Shown: piece after piece, positions 7,544 through 17,317 of the stretch
Position numbering within the stretch: position 1 is the stretch's first letter
Layout: every line of letters begins with the position of its first letter
Assembly: GCA_965206615.1 (NCBI GenBank)
Contig: CBDBKI010000005.1
Location: forward strand, 682,001 to 746,000
Origin: VXNE01 sp965206615
Lineage (GTDB): Bacteria > Pseudomonadota > Gammaproteobacteria > Pseudomonadales > Azotimanducaceae
Length of the DNA: 64,000 bases
Reading direction: 5' to 3'
Program-made: the position numbers and the translations under genes
The notes under the pieces: model-generated
The model's input: only the letters and a program-made list of their open reading frames with translations
Database searches by the model: none
Told to the model about the DNA's origin: nothing

Positions 7544-9196
7544 TCACGAGAACGAAACGCCCTCGTAGTCGTTGCCCGCCACCGAGTTCAGGCGCCTGGC
7601 GTACTTCGGGCCGCCGCCGTTGTAGATGTTGTAGCGCGTCTTGCCGTACTCGTGGCCGTCGAGGTTGGAGTTGTACCCCGTGATCCAACTCTTCGCCTTG
7701 CGCAGGAGGAGCCCCTGGTACATCTCCTTGACGTGCTCGACCCACTCCGCTTCCGCTGCTGCGTCAACGTCGAACCGGCGGTAGCCGTGTTCCCGCATGT
7801 ACTCGAGGAACGGCGTCAGCCAGTCGACGGCGAGCTCGAGGCCGCGCGGAAAGTTCGTCGCCGCACTCTGTGGCCCGCCCAGCATGACCATGTTGGGAAA
7901 ACCGCTGACCATCATGCCGAGGTAGGTGACGGGACCCTCGGCCCACTTGTCGCGCAGCCGGCGTCCGCCCGGGCCCCGGATGTCGATGCGGTCCAGGGCG
8001 CCGGTGAACGCATCGAAGCCGGTCGAGTAGACGATGACGTCGAACTCGAACGAGCGGTCCGTCGTGTCGAGCCCGGTGGGCGTGATGCGCACGATCGGCG
8101 TTTCCGTGCCGTCGACGAGTTCCACGCTGTCGCGGTTGTACGCCTCGAAATACCCGGTCTCGAGCGGGACCCGCTGGATGCCGAAGCCGTGGTCCTTCGG
8201 GATCAGCTTGTCGGCGATGACCGGGTCGTGCACGCGTTGTCGGATGCGCTCGGCGATGTACTCCGAGAACTCCGCGTTGGCCTCTTCGTCCATGAATATC
8301 TCGACGAAGTTCCGCAGCCAGATGCCAAAGCCGGGCTCGTCGTAGAGCCGGTCCCACAGTGCGCGCCGCTCTTCGGGCGGCACGTTGTAGAAACCCCGCC
8401 GGTCGGGCTCATGCTCGAAACCGCCCGGCGTGCGGGCGCAGGTGGCGAAGATCTCGTCGTAGCGCGCACGAATCTCCGCCATCTCGGACTCGGTGATGGG
8501 TGCGTTGTTCAGCGGCGCCGCCCAGTTCGGGCGCCGCTGGAATACCGTCAGCGTCTTCGCCTCCCTGGCGACCTCCGGAATGAGCTGGATCGCCGTCGCG
8601 CCGGTGCCGATCACCGCGACGTGCTTGTTCGAGAGATCCAGGGGTTCGTGCGGCCACAGGAAGGAGTGGAAGGAGCGTCCCTCGAAGCTCTCCATGCCCT
8701 CGATCCTGGGCAGCGTGGGAGTCGACAGCACGCCGACCGCGGTCGCGACGAAACGCGTGGTGATCTGGCGGCCGTCGTGGAGCTTGAGGTTCCAGGTGTC
8801 CGTCTCCTCGTCGAACACCATCGCATCGACCCGGCAGTCGAACTGCATGTGCTCGCGCAGCCTGAACCTGTCCGCCACATGGTCCAGATAGCGCAGGGTC
8901 TCGGGCTGTGGGGAGAACTGCTCCGTCCAGTGCCACTCGTCGAGGAGTTCGCGCGAGAACGAGTAGCCGTAGGTGAAGCTCTCCGAGTCGAACCGCGCCC
9001 CCGGATAGCGGTTGTGGTACCAGGTGCCGCCGAGTTCGGGATTGGCTTCGAGGACGGTGGCGCGGACGCCCAGGTCCTGCAAGCGTTTGATCTGATAGAT
9101 GCCGGCGACGCCGGCGCCGATCACGACGACCTCGTAATCCGGCGCTGGATGGATCTCTTCTTCTGGATGGACCCGTTCGGTGGTCTGTTCGGCCAT
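7544..9196 (-). CDS. Flavin-containing (Baeyer-Villiger type) monooxygenase
   Basis: A 550-residue class B flavoprotein. The FAD-binding loop is GAGVAG at 27-32, followed by GGTWYHNRYPGARFD. The Baeyer-Villiger fingerprint FxGxxxHxxxW is intact (F171 to W181, FEGRSFHSFLW). A second Rossmann loop GTGATA at 197-202 should bind NADPH. Such enzymes insert oxygen next to a ketone, giving esters or lactones. Start ATG 9196 is preceded by AAAGGAG. It lies between a secreted protein gene (30-base gap) and the VOC gene (7-base gap) in one operon. Confidence 0.93.
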   Translation of the reverse strand: MAEQTTERVHPEEEIHPAPDYEVVVIGAGVAGIYQIKRLQDLGVRATVLEANPELGGTWYHNRYPGARFDSESFTYGYSFSRELLDEWHWTEQFSPQPETLRYLDHVADRFRLREHMQFDCRVDAMVFDEETDTWNLKLHDGRQITTRFVATAVGVLSTPTLPRIEGMESFEGRSFHSFLWPHEPLDLSNKHVAVIGTGATAIQLIPEVAREAKTLTVFQRRPNWAAPLNNAPITESEMAEIRARYDEIFATCARTPGGFEHEPDRRGFYNVPPEERRALWDRLYDEPGFGIWLRNFVEIFMDEEANAEFSEYIAERIRQRVHDPVIADKLIPKDHGFGIQRVPLETGYFEAYNRDSVELVDGTETPIVRITPTGLDTTDRSFEFDVIVYSTGFDAFTGALDRIDIRGPGGRRLRDKWAEGPVTYLGMMVSGFPNMVMLGGPQSAATNFPRGLELAVDWLTPFLEYMREHGYRRFDVDAAAEAEWVEHVKEMYQGLLLRKAKSWITGYNSNLDGHEYGKTRYNIYNGGGPKYARRLNSVAGNDYEGVSFS

Positions 9197-9226
9197 GCTT
9201 TCTCCTTTCAAGCGGTCGGACGGCTC

Positions 9227-10279
9227 CTACTCGCTGCCCGCTACCGCCAGCTTCTCCTGCATCCGGGCGCCCGAGAGTATGTTGCGGAGCCCGTAGTTGC
9301 CTTCGTGGCAGGCGTACTCGTAGATCTGCCCCTCGCTCTTCTGCATCAGCAGCGCCGCGGTGAACGGACGCGTGTAGGTCGCGGGGTCGTCCACCGTGTA
9401 CTCGTAGCGTAGCGTGTCGTCGTCCGCAAGACTGAAGCGCTCGGTGAGGCGCATGTGCTCGGCCGTGCCGACCGCCTCGAACGGGGTGGGCGCGAAGCTC
9501 GAGCGCTTGGCGGGGAAGTTCGTCGTCTCGACGACCAGCGTGTCGCCTTCCCAGCGGCCGAGCGAGGAGCCCGTCCAGGGACGGATCTCCATGGGCAGGC
9601 GGCCGCGGCCATCGATGGGGATGATCCGGGCCTCGTGCACCATCTCCATGAACACCACGACGTAGCCGGGTGACTGGACAATCTTGAGGTTCTGGTTGTA
9701 GCCGCCGGGCCAGATCGGCGGGCCCGCGTTGAACCCGACGATGCACCGTTCGGCGAGGCCGCGGCTCTCGGGATCGGCTACGCCGACGCCGCCGACCAGC
9801 AGCCGGACCGGCGAATCCTCCGCCTGATCGTCCCCCATCGCCTGGCGTTCGACCCCGGGCTGCGTCGGCGGCAGTCGTCCGTCCGGCGGATCGATCAGCA
9901 GCGACGTGCGCCGATCCTCGCTGACCCGCGCGCCGTGATCGAACCAGAACGCGTTGTACGGCGTCCCATCGCCCTCCGGTGGAGGCGGCCGCTGCGGATC
10001 GCTCGGCGCTTGCTGGGCGCGCGACACGGCGTGCGCCTTCGCTTCGATCGCGTGGGCTTCCTCGGAGCTCAGGAATGTCTGCTGGTCTTCCGGCCGCTCC
10101 AGGGGCGTCAGCGTGCGGAAGTCCCAGACGCCGGACAGGTCGGGATGGCCTTCGCTGGTGCGCGGCGGGCTGTAGTCGCCGGCCGCGGCGGCTGCCAGGA
10201 GTACGCTCGCCACCGCGAAGGCGGCAAAGGGAAAGCGCTCTCGGAACGAGGGAATCCCGGGAAGTGGAACGGCCCGCAT
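9227..10279 (-). CDS. Secreted protein of unknown function
   Basis: A 350-residue protein with an N-terminal hydrophobic segment (about 15-35, ending in a run of alanines), so probably exported. The mature part has GHPDLSGVWDFRTLTPLERP and later GRWEGDTLVVETTNFPAK. This pattern is common in a large family of conserved hypothetical secreted proteins found beside catabolic enzymes in Proteobacteria and Acidobacteria. I do not know a function. It is the first gene of the operon with the monooxygenase and the VOC protein. Confidence 0.75.
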   Translation of the reverse strand: MRAVPLPGIPSFRERFPFAAFAVASVLLAAAAAGDYSPPRTSEGHPDLSGVWDFRTLTPLERPEDQQTFLSSEEAHAIEAKAHAVSRAQQAPSDPQRPPPPEGDGTPYNAFWFDHGARVSEDRRTSLLIDPPDGRLPPTQPGVERQAMGDDQAEDSPVRLLVGGVGVADPESRGLAERCIVGFNAGPPIWPGGYNQNLKIVQSPGYVVVFMEMVHEARIIPIDGRGRLPMEIRPWTGSSLGRWEGDTLVVETTNFPAKRSSFAPTPFEAVGTAEHMRLTERFSLADDDTLRYEYTVDDPATYTRPFTAALLMQKSEGQIYEYACHEGNYGLRNILSGARMQEKLAVAGSE

Positions 10280-10455
10280 GATCCTTGCCCCTCCTGTTGG
10301 CCTGCCTGACCCATCCGATCATACGAGATTGGGCGCCTTGCCAGCGACAAAAATGCGCTACCGCAAAGACAAAGCTATTTGTGACCCAGCACACTAGACT
10401 CTGCCGGCAAGTGACCTTTGAGGCGGCGACCATACCGGCATGACGCGGGACCGAC

Positions 10456-11415
10456 TTGTTCGCTGCCGAGGCTGAAGACCGCGCGCGCGCCGCCACCGTG
10501 CGCGCGTACCTTTTTCTCACCTTCACATCGATCTGCTTCGGCGCCAATACGACGTTCGCGAAGCTGCTTGTGGGCGAGGTGTCGCCCATGGTGGTGGTGG
10601 CCCTGCGCTGGCTTGTGGTAGTGGTGTTGCTGGTGGCGTTCAACAGAAAGTCATTGGTCCGCGATTGGCCGAACCTGAAGCCGCACCTCGGGTTCCTGTT
10701 CGCCATGGGCGCCCTCGGGTTTGCGGCCTTCAACGGCCTGTTCTACATCGCCGCCCATCACACGACGGCGGTCAACATGGGCATCATCCAGGGCGTGCTG
10801 CCGGTGTTCGTTCTGGTCGGAGCGTTGGTCGCGTACCGGACGCCGGCACGCAAGCTGCAGTGGGCAGGGGCCGTCGTCACGCTTGCCGGTGTCGCCGTCG
10901 TGGCGTCTGCCGGAGACGTCGAACGCCTGCTGCGACTGCGCTTCAACCAGGGGGACCTGCTGGTGGTGCTCGCGGCTCTGCTGTACGCCGGATACACGGT
11001 GGCGTTGCGGCGGCGGCCGACGTCGACGGCGCTCGGGTTGTTCACCGTGCTCGCGGCATCCGCGTTTCTGGCATCGTTGCCCATGGTGGCGGCAGAAGCC
11101 TGGCTCGGCGAATTTCAGGCGCCGACGGTGCGGGGCTGGGCCGTGGTCGCGTTGGTGGCGCTGTTCCCGTCGTTTATCGCCCAGATCCTGTTCATTCGGG
11201 GCGTCGAGATCATCGGGCCGGGTCGCGCGGGGATCTTCCTCAATCTCGTACCGGTGTTCGCGGCGATCATCGCGGTGGCGTACCTCGGCGAGGACTTCCA
11301 CCTCTATCACGGCCTTGCCCTTGCCCTCGTGCTCGGCGGCATCTGGCTCGCCGAATGGCTCGCGGAGCGCGGCGTGGAAGCCGCACCCGCGCGTGACAGG
11401 GACGTAGGCCGCTAG
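10456..11415 (+). CDS. DMT-superfamily transporter (EamA type)
   Basis: About 319 residues with roughly ten hydrophobic helices arranged as two EamA repeats. The first repeat ends near the GAVVTLAGVAVVASAGD stretch, and the second includes RAGIFLNLVPVFAAIIAVAYLGEDFHLYHGLALALVLGGIWLAEWL. Members export amino acids, nucleosides or other metabolites across the inner membrane. The start is uncertain: TTG 10456 gives the full length, while GTG 10498 would begin right before the first helix. Confidence 0.88.
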   Translation: MFAAEAEDRARAATVRAYLFLTFTSICFGANTTFAKLLVGEVSPMVVVALRWLVVVVLLVAFNRKSLVRDWPNLKPHLGFLFAMGALGFAAFNGLFYIAAHHTTAVNMGIIQGVLPVFVLVGALVAYRTPARKLQWAGAVVTLAGVAVVASAGDVERLLRLRFNQGDLLVVLAALLYAGYTVALRRRPTSTALGLFTVLAASAFLASLPMVAAEAWLGEFQAPTVRGWAVVALVALFPSFIAQILFIRGVEIIGPGRAGIFLNLVPVFAAIIAVAYLGEDFHLYHGLALALVLGGIWLAEWLAERGVEAAPARDRDVGR

Positions 11416-11436
11416 CGCGACCTGACGGTCGCGTTG

Positions 11437-11670
11437 GAAGTTTCGCTGGCGCGAAACTTCTACGGCGCAAGCTCCTAGCGCGAAACTCCTACGTCGCAAG
11501 CTTGCATGGAACAAAGCCGCTCGCGGCTGAGTCGGCACGGTTGTAGCGCCCCAAAGCCGGTCCGGCGCTTCGCTGCCGCTGCGCGCCGACGCCGCCTCCG
11601 GCCCAGCCACGCCGACCTTGCATGGAACAATCGCCGCCGGTCGCTGCCGTCGTCGTTTGTTCCATGCAAG
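11437..11670. repeat. Hairpin and triplicated 14-bp inverted repeat
   Basis: The 416-base gap between the transporter and the next monooxygenase is full of repeats and has no gene. A hairpin with stem GAAGTTTCGC (11437-11446), loop TGGC and perfect complement (11451-11460) comes first. CTTGCATGGAACAA then occurs directly at 11501-11514 and 11617-11630, and inverted at 11657-11670. The stretch between looks like eroded mobile or REP-type DNA. A copy of the dispersed double hairpin (11671-11744) follows directly. Confidence 0.7.
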
Positions 11671-11744
11671 GGGCGACCCTCGTGGTCGCCCGTCCCGGAG
11701 TCGTGCAAGCCGCAGGAACGGGACGGGACAAGCCCGTCCCCTAC
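11671..11744. repeat. Dispersed double-hairpin repeat, copy 1
   Basis: Hairpin 1 has stem GGGCGACC (11671-11678) paired with GGTCGCCC (11684-11691) and loop CTCGT. Hairpin 2 has stem GGGACGGG (11720-11727) paired with CCCGTCCC (11733-11740) and loop ACAAG, then CTAC. The linker carries TCGTGCA. It lies about 90 bases upstream of the monooxygenase at 11832 and 255 bases after the transporter stop. Confidence 0.85.
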
Positions 11745-11831
11745 GATGCCGCCCCGGGACCGTGCACGAATTCGATACGCACGCTTGTGTGTGTTAGCCC
11801 CCGAGCGGGTTGCCTGCGTATACTCGGAGAC

Positions 11832-13796
11832 ATGGCTGAACCAATCCAGGAACTGAGCCAGTACGGCTCGGTCGCGGACGCTCGGGCTCGGGATGAGTTG
11901 CTCGGGGCGAGTGACGCGACCATCGAGGATGCGACGGGCCACGGCGACCCGATGGTGCTCAGGGGTCTGATCTATCAACTCACGGGCGACCCGGAGATCG
12001 CGGCGACGAAGCCCGTGCAGCGCCGCGGCACCGGCCTGTTCGGCGGCGGCCTGACCCTGGCCGAGGAAGACGCCGCCCTCGTCCGCCGCAAGGCCGCCCG
12101 ATTCCTCAAGTCCTATCGGGACAGCGGCGCCGGCGAGCTGGGCGTCGGTCCCGCCGACCGCCTGCTGACGAGCACGGCCCTGACCATGGGCACCGAGCCC
12201 GAGCCCGATGCGATCGACCTGTGGCTCGAAGAACTGGCCCTGAATCCCTGGGCGCGCGGCCTGGAATGGTCGCGGGAGCCGACGCAGCGACGCGAGGATT
12301 TCTCCGTCACCGTCATCGGCGCCGGAATGGGTGGTCTCAACGCGGCCATCCAGCTCAAGCGAGCCGGGATTCCGTTCTCGGTCATCGAGAAGAATGGTGG
12401 TGTCGGCGGCACCTGGTACGAGAATCGTTACCCGGGTGCGCGCGTCGACACCCCGAGCCGGCTCTACACCCACGTTTTCGGCGTTGACTACAGCTACGCG
12501 TATCCGTTCTGTCCATGGACGGAGAACCGGAAGTACTTCGACTGGGTGGCCGACACGTTCGACGTGCGCGGTGACATCACCTTCGACACGGAGGTCCGCT
12601 CGCTGGCGTGGGACGAGGCGGCCTCGATGTGGGACATCACGGTCGACGGCCCGGAGGGTCGGCGCACGCTGCGCTCGAACGCCGTGATCACGGCGGTGGG
12701 CTTCCTCAACCGCCCGAACGTGCCGGATATCCCCGGCATGGAGCGTTTCCACGGTCCGTCCTGGCACTCGGCGCGCTGGCCGGCCGGGTTCGATCCGAAG
12801 GGCAAGCGCGTGGCGGTGATCGGTACCGGCTGCACGGGTATTCAGATGGTGCCGGAACTGGCGCTCGAGGCCGGGCATGTCACGGTCTTTCAGCGCACGC
12901 CCCAGTGGCTCTTCGGGGCCCCGGGCTATCGTTCGCCGTTCCCGTCGCAGGTGCCCTGGCTGGATCGCAACCTGCCGTACCACACGAACTTCATGCGCCT
13001 GCGCATCGCGTCGGGGTTCATCGCGGGGTTCGGCCCGCTCGCCCAGGTCGATCCGCACTTCGACGATGAGCACGCGACCAGCCCGGTCAACAAGGTCGCG
13101 CGCGACAACTGCATCGCGTTCCTGAAAAAGAAGCTCGCCGACCCGGACCTGGTCGCGAAGATGACGCCGGAACACCCCGTTCTTTCCGCGCGTCCCGTGC
13201 TGGTCGATCCCGAGTACAGCATTCTCGACGCCATCCAGCGCGACAACGTCACCCTCGTCACCGATGGCATCCGCGGGATCACCGAAGCGGGCGTGGAGAC
13301 CGGGGACGGCGAGGTCCACGAGGTGGATGCCATCGTCTACGCGACGGGATTCAAGGCGACCGAGTACCTGTTCCCGATGTCGATCACCGGCCGCGGCGGC
13401 AGGACGGTCGAGGAACTCTGGTCGCAGACCGGTGCGCAGGGTTACCTCGGCGCGATGATCCCCGGCTGTCCCAACCTCTGGACGCTGTATGGTCCCAATA
13501 CCAATGGCGGCCTGCTGATTCCGGCGTTCCAGGAGATGGAAACGTGCTACGCGCTCAAGTGCATCGAGCGGCTCGTCCTCGACGACAGGAAGTCGATCGA
13601 CGTCAGGGAGGAGCCTTTCCGGCGCTACAACGAGATGCTCGACGAGCGCAACCGATGCATGGCGTGGAGCGACCCCCGTGCAGAGAATTACTACTGGACG
13701 AAGTTCGGCCGTTCCGCGACGCAGAATCCGCTGACGCCGCTGGAGGTGTGGAACGCGCTGCGGGAGCCGGACTTCGCCGATCTCGACGTGCGCTGA
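11832..13796 (+). CDS. Baeyer-Villiger monooxygenase with N-terminal extension
   Basis: A 654-residue flavoprotein. The first 155 residues form an extension of the kind found in 4-hydroxyacetophenone monooxygenase-like enzymes. The FAD loop GAGMGG is at 163-168, GGTWYENRYPGARVDTPS follows, and the fingerprint FxGxxxHxxxW is intact at F306-W316. The NADPH loop GTGCTG lies near 335. It should oxidise a ketone, possibly aromatic or cyclic, to an ester or lactone. ATG 11832 is the only good start; the upstream frame is repeat-derived. A deleted copy of its 3' end lies at 17318-17555 on the far side of the TonB gene. Confidence 0.93.
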   Translation: MAEPIQELSQYGSVADARARDELLGASDATIEDATGHGDPMVLRGLIYQLTGDPEIAATKPVQRRGTGLFGGGLTLAEEDAALVRRKAARFLKSYRDSGAGELGVGPADRLLTSTALTMGTEPEPDAIDLWLEELALNPWARGLEWSREPTQRREDFSVTVIGAGMGGLNAAIQLKRAGIPFSVIEKNGGVGGTWYENRYPGARVDTPSRLYTHVFGVDYSYAYPFCPWTENRKYFDWVADTFDVRGDITFDTEVRSLAWDEAASMWDITVDGPEGRRTLRSNAVITAVGFLNRPNVPDIPGMERFHGPSWHSARWPAGFDPKGKRVAVIGTGCTGIQMVPELALEAGHVTVFQRTPQWLFGAPGYRSPFPSQVPWLDRNLPYHTNFMRLRIASGFIAGFGPLAQVDPHFDDEHATSPVNKVARDNCIAFLKKKLADPDLVAKMTPEHPVLSARPVLVDPEYSILDAIQRDNVTLVTDGIRGITEAGVETGDGEVHEVDAIVYATGFKATEYLFPMSITGRGGRTVEELWSQTGAQGYLGAMIPGCPNLWTLYGPNTNGGLLIPAFQEMETCYALKCIERLVLDDRKSIDVREEPFRRYNEMLDERNRCMAWSDPRAENYYWTKFGRSATQNPLTPLEVWNALREPDFADLDVR

Positions 13797-14273
13797 CACG
13801 CCTGTCGGTGGAATTCGCTGCGGCCCCGCGGTGTCTGCTGGCGGAGACGGTGGAGCGGCGGGGTTAGGCCTGAGACCTGCGAACGACCGCAGGGCGCGAC
13901 GACAAGCGGCGACACATCGCCGTCCTGCGAATCGCCCCGGGCGGACCGGCCTATCGCAGATCGTGAGAGGACGGCGACATGGCTCGACAACGACGTTGGC
14001 TGCCATCCGCCGCCGGCTCGGCGTTGCGAACGAGGACGGCGCGTCCCGACAGGCGTTGATGACATCCCCGAGACACCGGCGCCAAGGTGGTCGGCGAGTC
14101 CTCGGGCAAGCGACTGATTCAGTTGCCACCACCGTGTGGAAGCGGTCGTCGGGCCGCGGGGTGATGTCGCCTCGCGGCCGCGCGCCCAGGCGTACTTGAC
14201 TTCTCTAAGTCACTATGGTAGTTCACTGAAGTATCTGACTATATTGGTTGAGTTTGCTCGGGGAGGAACACTC
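13797..14273. other. Gap before TonB receptor, nothing recognisable
   Basis: I see no convincing gene here. Frames that cross it are short or rich in Arg/Ala from GC bias. The last 80 bases are AT-rich for this window (TTGACT near 14197, TATATT near 14241) and probably carry the promoter of the receptor at 14274. Confidence 0.4.
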
Positions 14274-17090
14274 ATGACCACCTTTCATCGCCCTATGCCG
14301 TTTCTTGCGGCTTCGCTAGCGGTCATTTTGGCCTGCGCCGTACCGAGCCAGGATGCGTTCGCCGAGGCGGCGGACGATGATGAAATCATCGAGGAGATCG
14401 TCGTCACCGGCATCCGTGGCAGCCTGCGCCAGTCCATCGACAGGAAACGCATGGCGGATGGCGTCATGGACGCGCTCGTCGCCGAGGACATCGGCAAGTT
14501 TCCCGATCAGAACATCGCCGAGTCGCTGCAACGTGTCCCGGGCGTCGCGATCGACCGGCAGCTAGGCGAAGGTACGAACATCTCGTTGCGCGGCCTCGGT
14601 CCGGAATTCGTCCGCGTGGAGGTCAATGGCCGATCCTCGATTTCGGCCCCGAACCGCATATGGGACGGCAGCGGCCACCGGAACATGACCCGGCGCTTCA
14701 ACTTCCAGTCCCTGCAGGCCGAGCTCGTACAGGCGGTGGAAGTGTACAAGACGGCTCAAGCCAACCAGCTCGAGGGCGGGGTCGGCGGAACGGTCAACAT
14801 CCAGACCCGCCGACCGTTCGACAACGGCGGAAAACGGGTTCTCGCCGGCAACGTTTTCGCAACGGACGACAACCTCGCCGACGACAACGGCTACCGGGCC
14901 GCGGGAGTGTTCAGCGATACGTTCGGCGACGGCAACTTCGGCGTTCTGTTCAGCGTCGCCGCGGACGATCGCGTGGTGCGAACGGATTACTTCGTCGTTC
15001 CCGACTACGACCTGAAGTTTTTCAACAGCGCCGTCGACGAAACCGGCAATCCAATGCAGCCCTGCCCGGTAAGAGATGCTGGCGGCAGGGGGTGCGGGGT
15101 CACGACCGGCAACATCACTCCCGGCATCCAGATAGGGGATGTCGAAAGGCTCAACGTCAGCTCGGCCTTGCAGTGGCGCCCGAACGACCGAACGGAGGTG
15201 GTACTTGACCTGTTGCATTCGGGCATGGAGCGCGACGTCGCTCGATACGCAATTCCTTATCGCCCCCAGGCGGCGCTCGCGGCCAGGGCCACCGACGTGC
15301 ATACGACGAGTATGGACCAAGGGCAAGTCACAACCTATTACCGAACGACCGGCGCACGGCCGCGACCGCGGCCGACCGCTTACATTGTTGACACCGATCA
15401 GAACCAGATCGCCCTGAACGTGGCTTTCGCGGCCACGGACAAATGGGATCTCAACTTCGATGTATCCCATGCCACAGGGGACCTGGACTTGAACAACCAG
15501 AACGTCTACTACGATATCGTTGGAGGAATCCCCTTGATCTTCGACGCCACGCGCAGCGGAATCCCGGACGTGATTATCGAAGGCGAAGAAGCGCTCCTGG
15601 ATCCCGCCATGATGTCTTTCGGGCGCTATATTGAATCCAACCAGTATTCGAGGGACGAGGAAACCCAATTCCGTGCCGACGCCACGTACAGCTTCGACGA
15701 TGACACGAGGTTCATCGCAGGGGTGAGCTACCGCGATCGGCAACGTTCCTGGCAACAGACCAGCTTTGCGATTGGCGCCCGATGGGGCGATTTCGTGGGG
15801 GAAACACTGGCGGATGGTTGGGTCGAATTCTCGAGTCTGCCCGTCGACGACGCCTTCGACGGTCTCCCCGTGAACATTCCGACCGATTGGCTGTCCGCTG
15901 ATCCCCGTTCGGTGAAACAGGCCTATGTCATCGAACGTGGGGATGAAATCCCGCAGCAGCGCTACGACGATGCGACCTCCCATAGCTCGGAAGATTTCAT
16001 GATCGAAGAGACACAGACGGCCGTTTATCTCATGCTGGAAATGGCTGGCGACATTGGAGATATACCCTGGTCCGGTAACGTCGGTGTGCGCTGGGTGCAG
16101 GTCGACCGGGAATCGTCGGGGCTGGTCCAGGGTATCGCACGAGTCTATTACAGCGAGCAGGCCCAGTTGATCGAGATGGATCTGCTGCCGGCCGCATTCG
16201 AGGCGCATCCCAACGATTTCGCCGAAGTGCTGCCGTCGCTGAACCTCAGGTTCGAGCTGAGCGACGATCTGGTAGGCCGGTTCGGGTGGGGCAAGGCGAT
16301 GGTCCAGCCTAACTTCACGGATCTGAATCCGGGAGGCATCAAGCACGACTCCACGCGCCGGATCGTCGAGGGCAATCCCAATCTTGACCCGTACGTCGCC
16401 CAGCAACTGGACATCGGGCTTGAGTGGTATCCGACTGAAGATGCCATCGTTGCGCTGAATCTGTTCGCCAAGGAGATAGATAGCTTCGTCATCAATGATA
16501 CGATCCTGAGGGAATATATCGACCCGAACACAGGGGTAGGAGTACCCGACCCGGAGTATGGCGGTACCGTGCACTTCTTCCACCAGGGTCCGATAAACGG
16601 TGACGGCGCTTTCGTCGGGGGCCTTGAGTTCGCGGTGCAGTATGCCTTCACGAATCTACCCGAGCCCTTCGACGGCCTGGGCGTCATTTTTAACCACACG
16701 TGGGTCGATACGGACGCCGAGTTCGTCAACAGGGCGTGGGGAGCCACGTTCGACGTGCCTGGCCTGTCTCCGAACACCACAAATGCGGTGATCTTCTACG
16801 AGAAGTATGGATTCAGTGGCCGGGTCGCCTGGAACCGCCGCGAGGAATTCCTGTTCCAGATCGCCAGTGCACGTGGCAATCCGGAGTTCACAAAGGATTA
16901 CTGGCAACTCGATGTCGGACTTGGGTACGAGATCAACGACAGGATCTCGCTGCTGCTCGAGGCGATCAACCTGACCGACGAGATCCAGCACCGGTACGTC
17001 ATCGCCTCCGCTTCGTCGCCGATCGACTCGATGGTGAACCTGGCGCATACGGGACGTCGCATTCAAGGAGGTGTCCGGTTGAGGTTCTAG
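14274..17090 (+). CDS. TonB-dependent receptor (Xanthomonas/Caulobacter type)
   Basis: A 938-residue outer-membrane receptor. It has a signal peptide (about 1-31), a TonB-box-like stretch EEIVVTGIRGSLRQSI, and a plug domain with IGKFPDQNIAESLQRVPGVAIDR and ISLRGLGPEFVRVEVNGR. The large beta-barrel ends in a terminal aromatic, GGVRLRF. This sequence type is the TIGR01782-like family, often linked to uptake of oligosaccharides or other large organics. Start ATG 14274 has GGGGAGGA upstream. It differs clearly in sequence from the four minus-strand receptors. A strong terminator follows at 17111. Confidence 0.93.
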   Translation: MTTFHRPMPFLAASLAVILACAVPSQDAFAEAADDDEIIEEIVVTGIRGSLRQSIDRKRMADGVMDALVAEDIGKFPDQNIAESLQRVPGVAIDRQLGEGTNISLRGLGPEFVRVEVNGRSSISAPNRIWDGSGHRNMTRRFNFQSLQAELVQAVEVYKTAQANQLEGGVGGTVNIQTRRPFDNGGKRVLAGNVFATDDNLADDNGYRAAGVFSDTFGDGNFGVLFSVAADDRVVRTDYFVVPDYDLKFFNSAVDETGNPMQPCPVRDAGGRGCGVTTGNITPGIQIGDVERLNVSSALQWRPNDRTEVVLDLLHSGMERDVARYAIPYRPQAALAARATDVHTTSMDQGQVTTYYRTTGARPRPRPTAYIVDTDQNQIALNVAFAATDKWDLNFDVSHATGDLDLNNQNVYYDIVGGIPLIFDATRSGIPDVIIEGEEALLDPAMMSFGRYIESNQYSRDEETQFRADATYSFDDDTRFIAGVSYRDRQRSWQQTSFAIGARWGDFVGETLADGWVEFSSLPVDDAFDGLPVNIPTDWLSADPRSVKQAYVIERGDEIPQQRYDDATSHSSEDFMIEETQTAVYLMLEMAGDIGDIPWSGNVGVRWVQVDRESSGLVQGIARVYYSEQAQLIEMDLLPAAFEAHPNDFAEVLPSLNLRFELSDDLVGRFGWGKAMVQPNFTDLNPGGIKHDSTRRIVEGNPNLDPYVAQQLDIGLEWYPTEDAIVALNLFAKEIDSFVINDTILREYIDPNTGVGVPDPEYGGTVHFFHQGPINGDGAFVGGLEFAVQYAFTNLPEPFDGLGVIFNHTWVDTDAEFVNRAWGATFDVPGLSPNTTNAVIFYEKYGFSGRVAWNRREEFLFQIASARGNPEFTKDYWQLDVGLGYEINDRISLLLEAINLTDEIQHRYVIASASSPIDSMVNLAHTGRRIQGGVRLRF

Positions 17091-17110
17091 GCTCTCTGGA
17101 CTTTCAACCA

Positions 17111-17142
17111 AGGGTTCCGCTGACAGGCGGAACCCTTTCTTT
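17111..17142 (+). terminator. Rho-independent terminator of the TonB gene
   Basis: A perfect 10-bp stem AGGGTTCCGC (17111-17120) and GCGGAACCCT (17127-17136) with a six-base loop is followed by TTCTTT. It lies 20 bases after the receptor stop. The same stem core GGTTCCG/CGGAACC recurs just downstream of the receptors at 19403 and 36598. Confidence 0.88.
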
Positions 17143-17317
17143 GCTCGGTACGCCTTCGTCGGCATTGCCGGTGGCACTGGAGTCAGCCGGTGGCGCCGTG
17201 TCCCTCGAAACCGCGCGAGGATAGTTTCTCGCGGGTCGATGCGCGCACCCGAATCACATGGGTGAAAGCGCCCGCCCTTTTTGGCTGAACCGGAACGATC
17301 CCGACTGGCGCTGGGGG

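Noticed and set aside
7499..9412. A 637-codon plus-strand frame
   Set aside because: Antisense shadow of the Baeyer-Villiger monooxygenase; no motif of its own.
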